Of a DNA stretch of 25,676 bases, positions 9,677-19,341 are shown one piece after another (the stretch's first letter is position 1; each line of letters begins with the position of its first letter). The notes beneath the pieces were generated by a model, which was given only the letters and a program-made list of their open reading frames with translations, was not told where the DNA came from and ran no database searches. Position numbers and translations under genes: made by a program. The DNA comes from Reclinomonas americana ATCC 50394 (lineage: Eukaryota > Jakobida > Jakobea > Jakobida), in NCBI GenBank assembly GCA_048213135.1, contig PS015513.1:38223-63898 (forward strand). The letters run 5' to 3'.

Positions 9677-10857
9677 TCATCCGCGACGGCTGGAGCCTGC
9701 CAAACCCACCAGCACATAACTCGACACCATGCCGATGCCCTTGACTGCATGCATGTGCCAGCAAAGGTGAGTGTGCGCGAAGGATGGACTATGCTGCACA
9801 CGCTTTACAACCACGCACCTTCCACACTGGCCGATTCAACATCAAACACACCGCGTGTCTTGCGGTGCGTCGCCTGTGTGTTTCACCATCATTGGTCAGC
9901 GACGACGAAGCCAAGTGCTCTTTTTCATCCCCGCTTCTTTCGCCCTCTCACCTCACTGATCTGGATGGCTCCCATGGGTGCGGAGCTCTCCATGCGCGAT
10001 GCCATGTTTACCGAATCTGACGCAAGATGAGAGAGACGTGGGAGAAAACGCGGAGCAATCAGCTGTCTCCAACCCCACTCACCGCCATACAAGTCGAACG
10101 TGCGAATGAGGCCAGCCACGATGCCCGACGTCACCGGGCCAGTGTTCACGCCGATGCGGAACTTGATCTCCAGTTGTCGCTGCGTGCCAAGTCAGACACA
10201 CGAAACACATGCAGACGAAGAACGAGCGGCTTTCACGAAACTCGCTGACACAAGTCCAATATGACCTGCTTGGCAGCCATCGTAAACTCCACCACCGCCG
10301 TGGCATGATCGTGACGCGGCACGTACATGCCCGACACGGCGAGGTATGCCGACCCTACGTGTACACGACACACACGTTGAGTTCTTGTGGGGAGGCTCGC
10401 TCCCTTTCTGTGTGGCACTCACCAATGGTCTTCACTCGCTCGATATTGTGCTGCTTCACGAGTCTGTCGAACGCGCTCAGCAGCACGTGCAACACCTCTA
10501 TCTTCTCCAGCAGCGACACTTTGCCGTCGCCACCCACTGCCCCTGCATGTCAACGCAGTTTGAGCAACACCAAGAAGATGCGATGCGTCTTTCACCCACA
10601 CACGACCACTGCACCTGCGCTGCCGGCTGCGTGCTGCACAGAGAGCACCTTGACAAATGTGCACGTCACTTCTGGGTGGAACTCAAACATGGTTGGCGTG
10701 TCGTCAATTACATGCTGTGGTGCGTCTGTCAGGTTGGAAGCATTCGGCGGAGAGGAGCGCCACATCAACGCACCGCATCAAGCATGTTGAGCGCGCTGCC
10801 GAACGACGAGGCGGTGAGCTTGTCGAGTGCGGGTCGAGGGAATGACACACCGAGCAA
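9677..10857 (-). other. class III cyclase domain of the C2 (non-metal-binding) type
   Basis: Exons: 10857-10774, 10714-10615, 10542-10423, 10354-10242, 10179-10083, 10016-9952, 9873-9819 and 9744-9677. The fold is complete: EVTCTFVKVL (beta 1), FDRLVKQHNIERVKTIG, SAYLAVSG, KFRIGVNTGPVTSGIVAG, RTFDLYGDSVNMASRMES, IQIS, then VKGIGMVSSYVLVG and the stop. Relative to catalytic class III cyclases, the first metal Asp (F-x-D-I) is Lys and the second (K-T-I-G-D) is Ser. The purine-specifying Lys (VKTIG) and Asp (TFDLYG) and the transition-state Asn and Arg (N-M-A-S-R) are kept. This is the residue set of the C2 half of mammalian adenylyl cyclases. Inferred: alone it should not bind catalytic metals, so it needs a C1-type partner or acts as a regulator. 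Confidence 0.88.
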
Positions 10858-13800
10858 CTGCGCCAGGCGATATGAGCCGAAAAACACACACACACACACA
10901 CACACTGATAACAACGGAGACCACCAAACCTCCTGCAAGTTGACATTGCGAGTGCGCTGTTCATACATCGCCTGCAGCTGCGAGTTGCGTTCCGAGATGC
11001 GCACCATGATGCGCTGTCGACCTTCCCACGCCGTCTGGAAGCCACGAACAAGCAGCGACACACTACGCCAGCATTCATCAAGTCAACAGGCACATACTCT
11101 TCTGCTCGCAGTACTCGAACGGTGCACGCAACACTTGTCCATCTTTCCGCGCAATCTCCATCTCGCAGCCACACCCCGACTGCACCACGTCGCGAAGAAC
11201 AAGCGGCCGCAGCAGTGTTTGCACGTTGGCGTGACCTGCGCACACCCATCACAGTTGAGGAGGGCAGTCGCAAGAACAGCAAGCACCGTCAGCGACGCAC
11301 CGGTCAGCTCCTCCACCGAGTACCCGAGAAGCCGCGGCACACCCATGTTGCACCACTCCACCTCTCCATTCTCGTCCGTCCACAAGAGCTGTGCACGATG
11401 AAATGGGATCATAAGCAACACTCGTTCTTTCTCTCTCTCTCTCATTAGATCATGGACACGCAACAGCATCGGTGGTCATGGACAGCAGGTTGGTGATTTC
11501 GTCGATTCGTTCCTCGTACGAGCTGCGCACCTTGGCCTCGTCCATATTGTTGCGCACCACTGCACAAAACATGCGCCCTCCCGGCACCATCACATCGAGG
11601 ACGTGGATGCGCACCGCAATCACTGATCCGTTCTTGCACAGCGCCTTCACCTCGCGCCCACTGTGCACGCACACAGTCAGTGGCGATCAACCAAATACTC
11701 TCGCGCCATCGCCATGTAACACCGCAACTGCAATGCCGCAGCGTGAGCTCGTTCACCAGTCTGCGAGTGCGTTGAGAGATACTGTGCCAGGTACCTGCAC
11801 GTACAACCAGCGACGATCAGATCTATATGCTATTACTCATACTCAATTGTCGCAACCTCGCTTGCACGCAACGAATCATGTCGTTCCGAGTGCGGTGCCG
11901 GCACCAGCATGCGAATGTTTCGACCAACCAGCTCGGCGGCGCTCGTGTAACCGAACAGTTGCACGGCAGCCTCATTCACTTCCTGCACAATGCCTTGCGT
12001 GTCGGTGTAGATGAGCCCGTCCGGCAGCGTGTGCACCATGGAAACCGTCTGCGGTAGTGCGATGATGAGCAAAAGCAAGTGGTTGTGCAAACTGTCCACA
12101 CGCTGCGTACCTTGGCCAGCCGCGCCGCGCCCTCTCTCAACGCAACCAACTTGTCTGCCGCCTCCATCATGGTGACGGCAAAGAATCGTCGTCCATTCAC
12201 CTCACACTCCACCACTGACAAGTCGACGGGCACCAGTCCACCGTCTCGATGGCACGCCTGCAGGAGTGCCTCATCAGCAACGGGCACACGCACGATTCTC
12301 AGGGCATGCACGCACCTCAGTGCGGCGCACAACCGTCAGCGGACGCCGTGTGGCTGCCGGTTGTGTCACGTGCCGGCTAATGTGTGCGTCGTGCACGGCG
12401 TGCAGCTGTGCCGGAATGAGAACCTGCACAGTACGATCCACCATGAGCACAGCTACCACCACCACCAGAGAGACACATCATCCGACCGCAAGCACCTTGA
12501 CGTTCTGGCCCACGATATTGTCGGCGGCATATCCCAGCACGCGCGTGACCATGCGATTGGCGAATTCGATAATGCCCTGCGTGTTGCGGCATGCATCAGC
12601 AACATCTCCCTCAACCACACACCATCGACAACTCCTCCATACACACCGTCTCCCCAGCCAACAGCAGCACACGACCTGTTCACGACTGAAAATGAGAGAG
12701 TGCAGTAGAGACACAACAGCACTGCACAGCAAGACAGGTGCGAAACTTGCGATGATCTCGCGGAACATGTGCTCGTGCTCGTTCATCGCTCGGTTCACCT
12801 CCATCGAGGCGAGCAGTGAATCTGTGTTTCGCTTCCTCTCAGCCCCACATTGAGGATCAACAGAGCTAAACCAGGGCGCCAGCACGCAACGAGGCAGCAG
12901 CTGCAATTGCAGCTCGGCAACGGAGTTGATCACAGTCGTCGGTACGTGCATGAGGGTGCGTTTGAAGAACCGAATTTGCATGTCCATCTCCGCGAGCAGT
13001 GGTCGCAGCAGAAACACCGCCCCAACAAGAGTCACCAGGAGCCCAGTGACCAGCATGGCCTCGGCCAGAAACTCGGTGCGCTGCACAAAGCGGTCCAGGC
13101 CGTCTTCCAGCAGCTGCGATGCGAGCGATGCAGTGAGAGCACTGTTGCCACATTGCGCACATCATCTCCTCCTCTTCCTACCTGGGAACTGGCCGCAAAG
13201 TAGTCCATGAGGATGTACGTCGAGGCCACCAAGAAGTCCGCAAGATCCAGGTCCTTGGCCGTCGGCGGGTCGTGCAGTGTCGAAGCCAGCAAGTCGGATG
13301 CATCCAACACTCTGTTGATCTGCACGCCAGTGTGAGTGAGACATGAGGTGATCACACCCCATCGATCTCCCCCTCCCACACACCAGTTCATGTATCGGCA
13401 GGCACTTGAGCTGTTGCACCCACGACGGATTGGTGGTCACGGCAGCCTCGGCAGTTGTGCATCGCGCTCCGTACAGCAATTTGTGCTGCTGCTCATCAGC
13501 TGCGGCATCCCACCCATTGTCCATGACTTCGTCGACAACTTGTAGGTGTTTCGCTCTCGTCTACGCACGACACGATGGTGCGTGAGTGTTGAGAACACGT
13601 ATGATTGTCAATCCCACGCTATCGTCTCACCGTAGTCACGAGTCCCTGCAAACGTGCTTGGGTCTGTTCGCGCGGCACCAATCCAACCGGATTGAGGTAC
13701 TGCACAGCCACCATGATCAACACTGGAAACGTGGTGGCACGTGACTGTGCGTTCCCCAGCACGGTCATCTCCCGCACAGTCTCTGCCGCAATCGCCGATG

Positions 13801-16800
13801 CACCATACCTGATGAGCAAATGTTAGCGCACAGAAGAACAAAAGGATGCACTGTTTCTTCCAGCCACCACCACCACCACCACCACGCAACGACATGCACG
13901 CCGTGGCGACAAAGGCCACGAGCACAATACAGCAGGCACGGAAGAAGATATTGTGCATAAACTGCATGTCGGCGCGCGTGCACTGCGTGGGCAGGTACTT
14001 GTTCGTCACTGTCGTCGACGGGTGCACTCCCTGTGCCCAAGAACAGCAAGTGACAGTCAGCACATGAAACCAGATCTGGACTCCTTCCTTTCCCATCACT
14101 ACGCAACATCACGAGCAGCCTCCGAGGCCTCCAGGTAGTTGAGGTAGTGGTCGCGCATCTTGTGGTGCACGACGCGCACGTCAGCCTTTGGCACCAGCGC
14201 AAAGGCTCGCAGACTGCGAGTCAGCGTGTGACGAATGCCGAGCACCATGGGCAGGAAGGCAAGCATCAGGAGTGCCACACAGAGTCTGCGTGTTCAGGTG
14301 GCACATTAGTTTGTAAATGAATGAGAAGAACGCATACTAGCACGCACCCGCCAGCCAGCGCAAAGTCAATCCACGCTTCGACACCGTAGCCGTTGGCGAG
14401 TTGCACCGTGTGATCGTTGAACTCTTGTGCGATGCGATACACGGCGTCGTTGGTGGCGCCGCCGTTCGCCAAAGCAATGACAAGGTTCTCCTCACGGATG
14501 CTCATGGTGCGCACAGACATGTGGAACACATCCTAGCGGAGAATTGAGGTAAGCGAACTGGCATAGTACTTCTTATTGCAACACCAGCACACCGCACACC
14601 ATGGTGCTGTCGAGAAATCGATAGATCACGTCGATGGTGGGCACCGTCTGCGACACAAGCTGACCACCGATGTTGTCATACACAATGGTGCGGAATGGAG
14701 CAGTGACACTGACGGCGGAGACGTAGGGTCTGGCAACAAGGATACATCACGGTGAGCAACCCATTGAAACCAACAATGCAGCCAATCTCGGCAGCACACA
14801 CCGCGTGGCCAGCTGGTCCAGAATAATACGCGAGGCAGTCACGTTGGCTGCGAGGAACGGCCGCAAGTCATCCACTTGGGCCGCACCGTTGACACCCGAC
14901 AGCGCGGCACTCCAGATGCGCCACGCCAGCAACGTATTGGTGACTGCGTCGACACACACCGTGGACAGGTCGGCGAAAAAGTCGTTGTTGGACTGGAACA
15001 CCGCAGTCATGGAGTACGATCGTGTAAACACAAAGAGAATGGCCACAAGGCACGCCGCGGTCATGATCAACAGCACCCACAGAGCGCGCGTGATGGTCGG
15101 ATTCTGCGGTTACACACTGAGGGCAGAGAGCTCCATGACTTGGCATCATCGTCCCAGAGACAACTGACCTTTTCGCTGACGATTGTGCGGCGCAGCTGCG
15201 CAGAGCTGGTGCTGTCGGCACTCACACCGGAGCGCATGGAACTGCCACCAGAATGCTTGGAGCTGCGTAATGAGAGTGAAAATGGGGGAAGAGCTATATA
15301 CTGCACACATACAACGGTGCTTGCGTTACCTGCCACCTCCCACCGACGAGCCGCGATCGCTCAGCGCGTCGTTCGCATCGTTGCCGGCAAAATCTGCACG
15401 GCATCGAGAGTCAGCAGTGGGGGAAAAGAGGGCGCACACGTGGCTGCGCACGAAACTCAGTTTCTTCGACGTGCGGCTCCTCGACTACAACAGCAAAGTG
15501 AGCATCGCGTACAGACAACGAAACAAAACAACCAAAAGAAGACAGCACTCACTTCGCCACGTGACAATTTGACGGCGCTGCGTCGCGTGGCTTCCTCTGT
15601 CGTCTCCTCCGCTCCAGCAGTGTCCACTTCTGTCGGCGATGAACGCTGATGAGCACAGCAGCAGTCGGCGACAGCAGAAGGACAAAGGACACTGCTGCAC
15701 CTTTGGCCGTCTGCCAGACGGACTTGCTCGGGCGCACGGCAATTGTCTCCACTTGTGGAATGTCATCGTCGCCATCTGAGACTGTGCAGAAATGCAAGGT
15801 GAGCAACCTTGCGTCATTGACGGCAACTCGATGCAACGATCGCAACTGGTGCTGCAGCTGCTGGAGATGGTATCGGTCTCGGTCTCGTCGTTCGGGTCGT
15901 GCTCTGCCATGCACAGGTCGTCGCCGGCACTTGATTCTGCATGGTCAAACATGACGCGGCGCAGTTGCTGCGTAGGGCAAGTGGATGAGCCAATAGAGTG
16001 AATATGCATGAAAAACATGATCGACAGCGCACCGCTGAGGCCTCCTCCAGCGCAAACAAGCGTTCCTTGACACGGTTCTGCGTGCACAAGCCGTCGGCAT
16101 TGGAGGTCATCTGTTCGGCAAGGTCGTCCAGTCGCCGACTTCCGAGTTCGTCGTTCTTGATCTCGGAGGTGAACTGCGTTGCATGAGTACAAGGCAGTCC
16201 AGCTCAATCAAACCTCAGATGACATAAGAATACCTGTGCGTACCACAGTACGAGCTCGGCCTGATCCGGGAACTCATCCAGCAGCCTCTTGAAACCCTCT
16301 TCGCACTTGCGTTCCTGCTCCCGGAGCGTCAGCAGGAGCGACAACACCCTGTCCTCTGTGTGCGCAAACAAACAAGTCAGTCGAGCTGCTCACTGGCGTG
16401 CGCACCAACCAACATGGACGCACCACGTCCAGCCTGCTCCAATTGTCGCCACACGGACATGAGCACCACGTAGCACTGGCACCACTCTTGGTGCACGGCC
16501 GCCAGCCGCACCCGGTACAGCTGACTCTTGAAGTTGACATCCTGCGCTAATGTGCTCACAATCTCGGAAACCACGCGCCGCATATCCACCGGCAACGTCG
16601 CCTCCATTTCGTTGCGTGCGGCAATGTCGGCAATCATCTGCTGCGCCTGCCTCACATCCGTGTCGAAGCTCCACATGTACAGAGCACTCAGCAGCGCCAC
16701 ACAGTCGGCCTGATTCACATTTTCCACAAAGTTCATCCGCCCTGTTGACAACATTGTGCGTGAGGCACACATGCGCACAAGTACACACAAACACACACAC

Positions 16801-18780
16801 ACACACACACACACCAAGCTCGAAAATGTCCATGGCACGGTTCCACGGATCGGATGCCGACACAGGTGGGAGTCTGGCGGCCAGCTCCACCGACCACACA
16901 TTCGGGAAGAGTCTCTTCAGATCCGCCTCCAGGTTCTCTCCGCTGGCACTGCTGCCACCACTCAACGCACCGCGCTGCACGATAAAGAAAGAGGAGATGA
17001 GGAATTGTGGAGGCAGGAAAGTGCAGCCAGGCAAAACACACCAAGTATCGTGCAGTCGGACTCGACAAGTCCGCGAGACTCGACGACGACGACGACGACG
17101 ATGCAGCAGTGGTGGCCGAGCTGCGCACCACGGCGGCTGCAAAGACGTCCATGTGCCGACAAACGTTTCGGTATCGAAGGTGAGTGGCCAGCAGGCCGCA
17201 CACACTTCCCAGGCACAGCCCGCCGACCGCCACCGCCGCCTGCGTGAGCCACGACGACGAGAGGAGCAGGCGAGCGGCGGTGGGCACGAGAGCCAGATAC
17301 ACGCCCGCGCAAGCAGCCAGTGTCACCGCGGCGCACAAGGCGGCGGCCAGCGGCGCCGACACCCGTCCGTGCACCGGCAAGTACTTGAGCACGCCGATGA
17401 AGAGCAGCAGCGCGCCGAGCGCAGCGGCCACCATGTGCACCAGCGGGAGTGCGTCGGCCACAAACGTGTGTGTCACCGCCAGCAGCACGCGCAGTACGTT
17501 GAGGGCGGCAATGTAGCGGCCGCTGAGGATGCCGGAGGACCAGAGACGGGAGGTTGGCTTGAAGTCCAGCGAGCTGGCAGAAGAAGAAAAGTGAGGGGAG
17601 AGGGAGAGGAGGGGAGAGGAGGGAAGAGGGAAGGGGGGGAGGGAGAGAGAGGAGGGGGAGGAGAAGAGAGAGAGAGAGAGAGAGAGAGNNNNNNNNNNNN
17701 NNNNNNNNGAGAGAGAGAGAGAGAGGCACAGTGTGCGGACGCAACAGCAGTGGCACAATGCAGCTGAGTGTGGCGAGCAGCAGAGAGAGAACGAGCCCAA
17801 CGGCACCGAGGAACACATTACTCGGGTCGTTGCATCCTGTGGCATGTGAGATGAGTGGAAGTGAGGGGGAGGAAGAGTGGGAGAGAACAGCGCAACTCCA
17901 CGACGTGGAATGCACAGTGGCGCTGAGGTGTTGCAGTGTGCGAAAGTCGCAATGCAGTGGGCGAATCAACAGCAGCACCACTGCAGTCAGCAGCGGTCCC
18001 ACCGCCAGTGCCAGCTGTTGCCATTCCGTCACACGTGAGTGAGTGCGAGAGAGAGAGACAAGAGAAAACAGGAAAAGACGACGCACCAGAAATCGAACGA
18101 CGCTAGCGACTTGTCGGATTCGTGAGTTTGGTTGTTCGGTGGTCGCCATCTGTTGCGTGTTGCGGCACTGGCGCCAGACGAGGAAGAGAAGCAGAGTGAC
18201 AGACACCGCGGCAAAGACCCACGCCACGTACAAGCGCGATATCGACATCTGCCCAAAGCGAAAAACAATCATCAGCGCGCATGTTGTAATGATAGCATTG
18301 GTGAGTATTGCACATACCATTTGCGGCAGCAGAGTCGCGCCAGTGAATAGGCTCTCACTGGCACCGCTGGGGAACACGGACGGCACGAACACTTGGGCCA
18401 GCACGCTCAAGTGCAGCCACACGAACGCCGCAGCGTCGAGCGGGGTTATCTGCGGAGGCACACGAAAAAGCATTGCAATGAATATCAAATCGCGTAACCA
18501 GTTGTGCGGTGAGGGAGAGGGAGAGAGTGGTGCGAGAGACAAGTCAGGAGTGGTGGTGACCAACGTCGTGTACGGTGCTGCGAGAAGAGAGAGGTAATGC
18601 GCACGCGCTACGGCGGGGGTAGAGGCAGCAAAACTCTTTTGCGGCCGGCGCGAAAAGTGAATCTGGCACGTCTTCGCGACAAGGCGCGGTGGTGTTCGTG
18701 CACGCAACAGAGGAAAACAGTGGCCGCTGTCGATGCAGCTGCGCCAGCTGCCGGCAGAACTTGTCCACGGAGCCTGTCAT
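9677..18780 (-). CDS. multi-pass receptor: TPR-like, three PAS domains, C2-type adenylyl cyclase domain
   Basis: Seen: about 42 exons from ATG 18780 to TGA 9679-9677 join in phase to 6009 nt, 2002 residues. The N-terminus is MTGSVDKFCRQLAQLHRQRP. Order of parts: about eight membrane helices (residues about 30-320), a helical TPR-like region (about 360-690), a Ser/Arg-rich linker (to about 800), a membrane helix (about 815-835), a sensor segment, two further membrane helices (about 1017-1035 and 1104-1121), a second sensor segment, a last membrane helix (about 1305-1330), three PAS domains (about 1380-1730), a helical linker and the cyclase domain (about 1800-1990). The plan matches protist TmcB/TmcC-TPR receptor proteins with PAS and cyclase output (family knowledge). 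Inferred: a plasma-membrane sensor feeding cyclic-nucleotide signalling. The 5' end is least sure: exon 1 is joined directly to 18449-18318, and an extra exon may lie in 18450-18708. Exon coordinates are given in the three domain entries. Confidence 0.88.
10930..12747 (-). other. three tandem PAS domains
   Basis: Exons: 12605-12496, 12423-12316, 12257-12111, 12048-11873, 11794-11729, 11660-11465, 11388-11301, 11235-11094 and 11062-10930. PAS1 starts NVADACRNTQGIIEFAN, has GYAADNIVGQNVKVLIP, and ends HRDGGLVPVDLSV then a beta pair. PAS2 has LPDGLIYTDTQGIVQEVN, LFGYTSAAELVGRNIR, PAPHSERHDSYLAQY, GREVKALCKNG and FCAVVRNN. PAS3 has ALLWTDENGEVEWCN, LLGYSVEELTG and EMEIARKDGQ. Each shows the PAS order: N-cap, D-x-x-G, GY-x-x-x-E, then a charged-K-D/N-G turn. 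No histidine-containing haem motif or flavin-binding cysteine motif (GRNCRFLQ type) is present, so the cofactor, if any, is not predictable. A coiled segment (RNSQLQAMYEQRTRNVNLQE) links PAS3 to the cyclase domain. Confidence 0.85.
12748..15781 (-). other. receptor linker and two membrane-anchored sensor segments
   Basis: Exons: 15781-15693, 15645-15553, 15484-15330, 15262-15169, 15103-14802, 14729-14600, 14532-14348, 14285-14108, 14030-13891, 13808-13631, 13560-13384, 13319-13182, 13113-12922 and 12837-12747. After a Ser/Asp/Arg-rich linker, a membrane helix (RALWVLLIMTAACLVAILFV) leads into a helical segment of about 180 residues and a second helix (LCVALLMLAFLPMVLGI). A loop, a third helix (ACCIVLVAFVATAC), another helical segment and a fourth helix (AMLVTGLLVTLVGAVFLL) follow. 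The paired layout, helices flanking mostly alpha-helical extracellular parts, resembles four-helix-bundle ligand sensors such as nitrate-sensing or chemoreceptor ectodomains. I see no diagnostic ligand motif. The ligand is unknown. Confidence 0.6.
15847..18780 (-). other. receptor N-terminal membrane domain and TmcB/TmcC-like TPR region
   Basis: Exons: 18780-18709, 18449-18318, 18248-18087, 18014-17897, 17836-17746, 17573-17042, 16974-16815, 16741-16394, 16355-16234, 16173-16033 and 15967-15847. Hydrophobic segments are obvious in the second to sixth exons (for example LYVAWVFAAVSVTLLLFLVW and LALAVGPLLTAVVLLLI), and the 532-nt exon alone carries four. From about residue 360 the protein becomes soluble and helical. 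The unit in 16355-16033, with E-F-P-D-Q-A-E-L-V-L-W-Y-A-Q-F then an I-K-N-D-E-L step, has the FP-x-x-x-x-L-x-x-x-YA-x-F-x-x-E-x-x-ND rhythm of the TmcB/TmcC TPR-repeat family. Introns 17574-17745 and 16742-16814 hold GA and GT runs. Donors at 18708, 17896, 17745 and 15846 are GTTGCG. Confidence 0.75.
17574..17745. repeat. GA-rich intron with a 20-N gap
   Basis: This intron of the receptor gene is purine-rich on the plus strand (GAGAGAGA and GGGAGAGG runs, 17580-17730) and includes an N run at 17689-17708. On the transcribed (minus) strand it is a long pyrimidine tract ending TTCTGCCAG. Confidence 0.85.
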
Positions 18781-19341
18781 GACGCGAAGACCAAGAGACA
18801 ACAACCAACGGCCGAAATCCACACAAGCGTGGCCAGTCTGTCACACACGCACGCACACACAAACAAAAGAAGATCGCTTCAGTGCATGCAGGGTCCCCCA
18901 CGCACACAGAGTGAGTCACACACACGATCACCCGGTCATGCAAGACGAAGTCACGCAAGTCGGCAAACTCACCAAGAACGGAGACTGTCTTGGCTCACCA
19001 CTCCGGAGTAAAAAAACGGGTGACAAGTTCCTGTTTCCTGTCGTAGGAGACGTTGGAGACGGCACGTTCCTCCCGGAGATTGATCGTGTGAACAATGTGC
19101 GTTCGGTCACGCGTACACGGAAGTTTCCGCCACACATGAGCACTGGAGTTAGTATGGAATGGCGATGTGTGGCGTGAGTGGGCGACGGATAAAGGGAGAA
19201 CATAGAGACACGAATGCGGAGGGCGAAAAAAATATCCTCCACACCGTGACGCGTGAATTGACGCAGCGATGTTGGGGAAAAGCAATCGATTGAATAACCA
19301 TTCAATCATTTTTCAACAGCAACTTAGCAGGTGTGAAGTGC
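18781..19341. other. intergenic region between two minus-strand genes
   Basis: 561 nt lie between the stop of the CUE-Lifeguard gene (19342) and the start of the receptor gene (18780). The region should carry a 3' UTR and the receptor promoter. Open frames of up to 162 codons cross it on both strands, but none has splice context or family character. A CACACA-type run sits near 18840-18865. No other structure is seen. Confidence 0.6.

Noticed and set aside
15646-15692. Extra membrane helix SFVLLLSPTAAVLI in the receptor
   Set aside because: It is a 47-nt intron with a pyrimidine tract ending CTCATCAG. Reading through leads to a stop, while splicing keeps phase with the next exon.
15785-15810. 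26-nt intron GTTGCTC...GCACAG in the receptor
   Set aside because: The longer intron 15782-15846 starting at GTTGCG fits the phase and the recurrent donor class better.
16962-18707. 581-codon minus-strand open frame taken as a single exon
   Set aside because: It merges true exons with pyrimidine-rich introns and the 20-N gap. Phase and splice signals break it into several exons, and part of it is a shadow frame.
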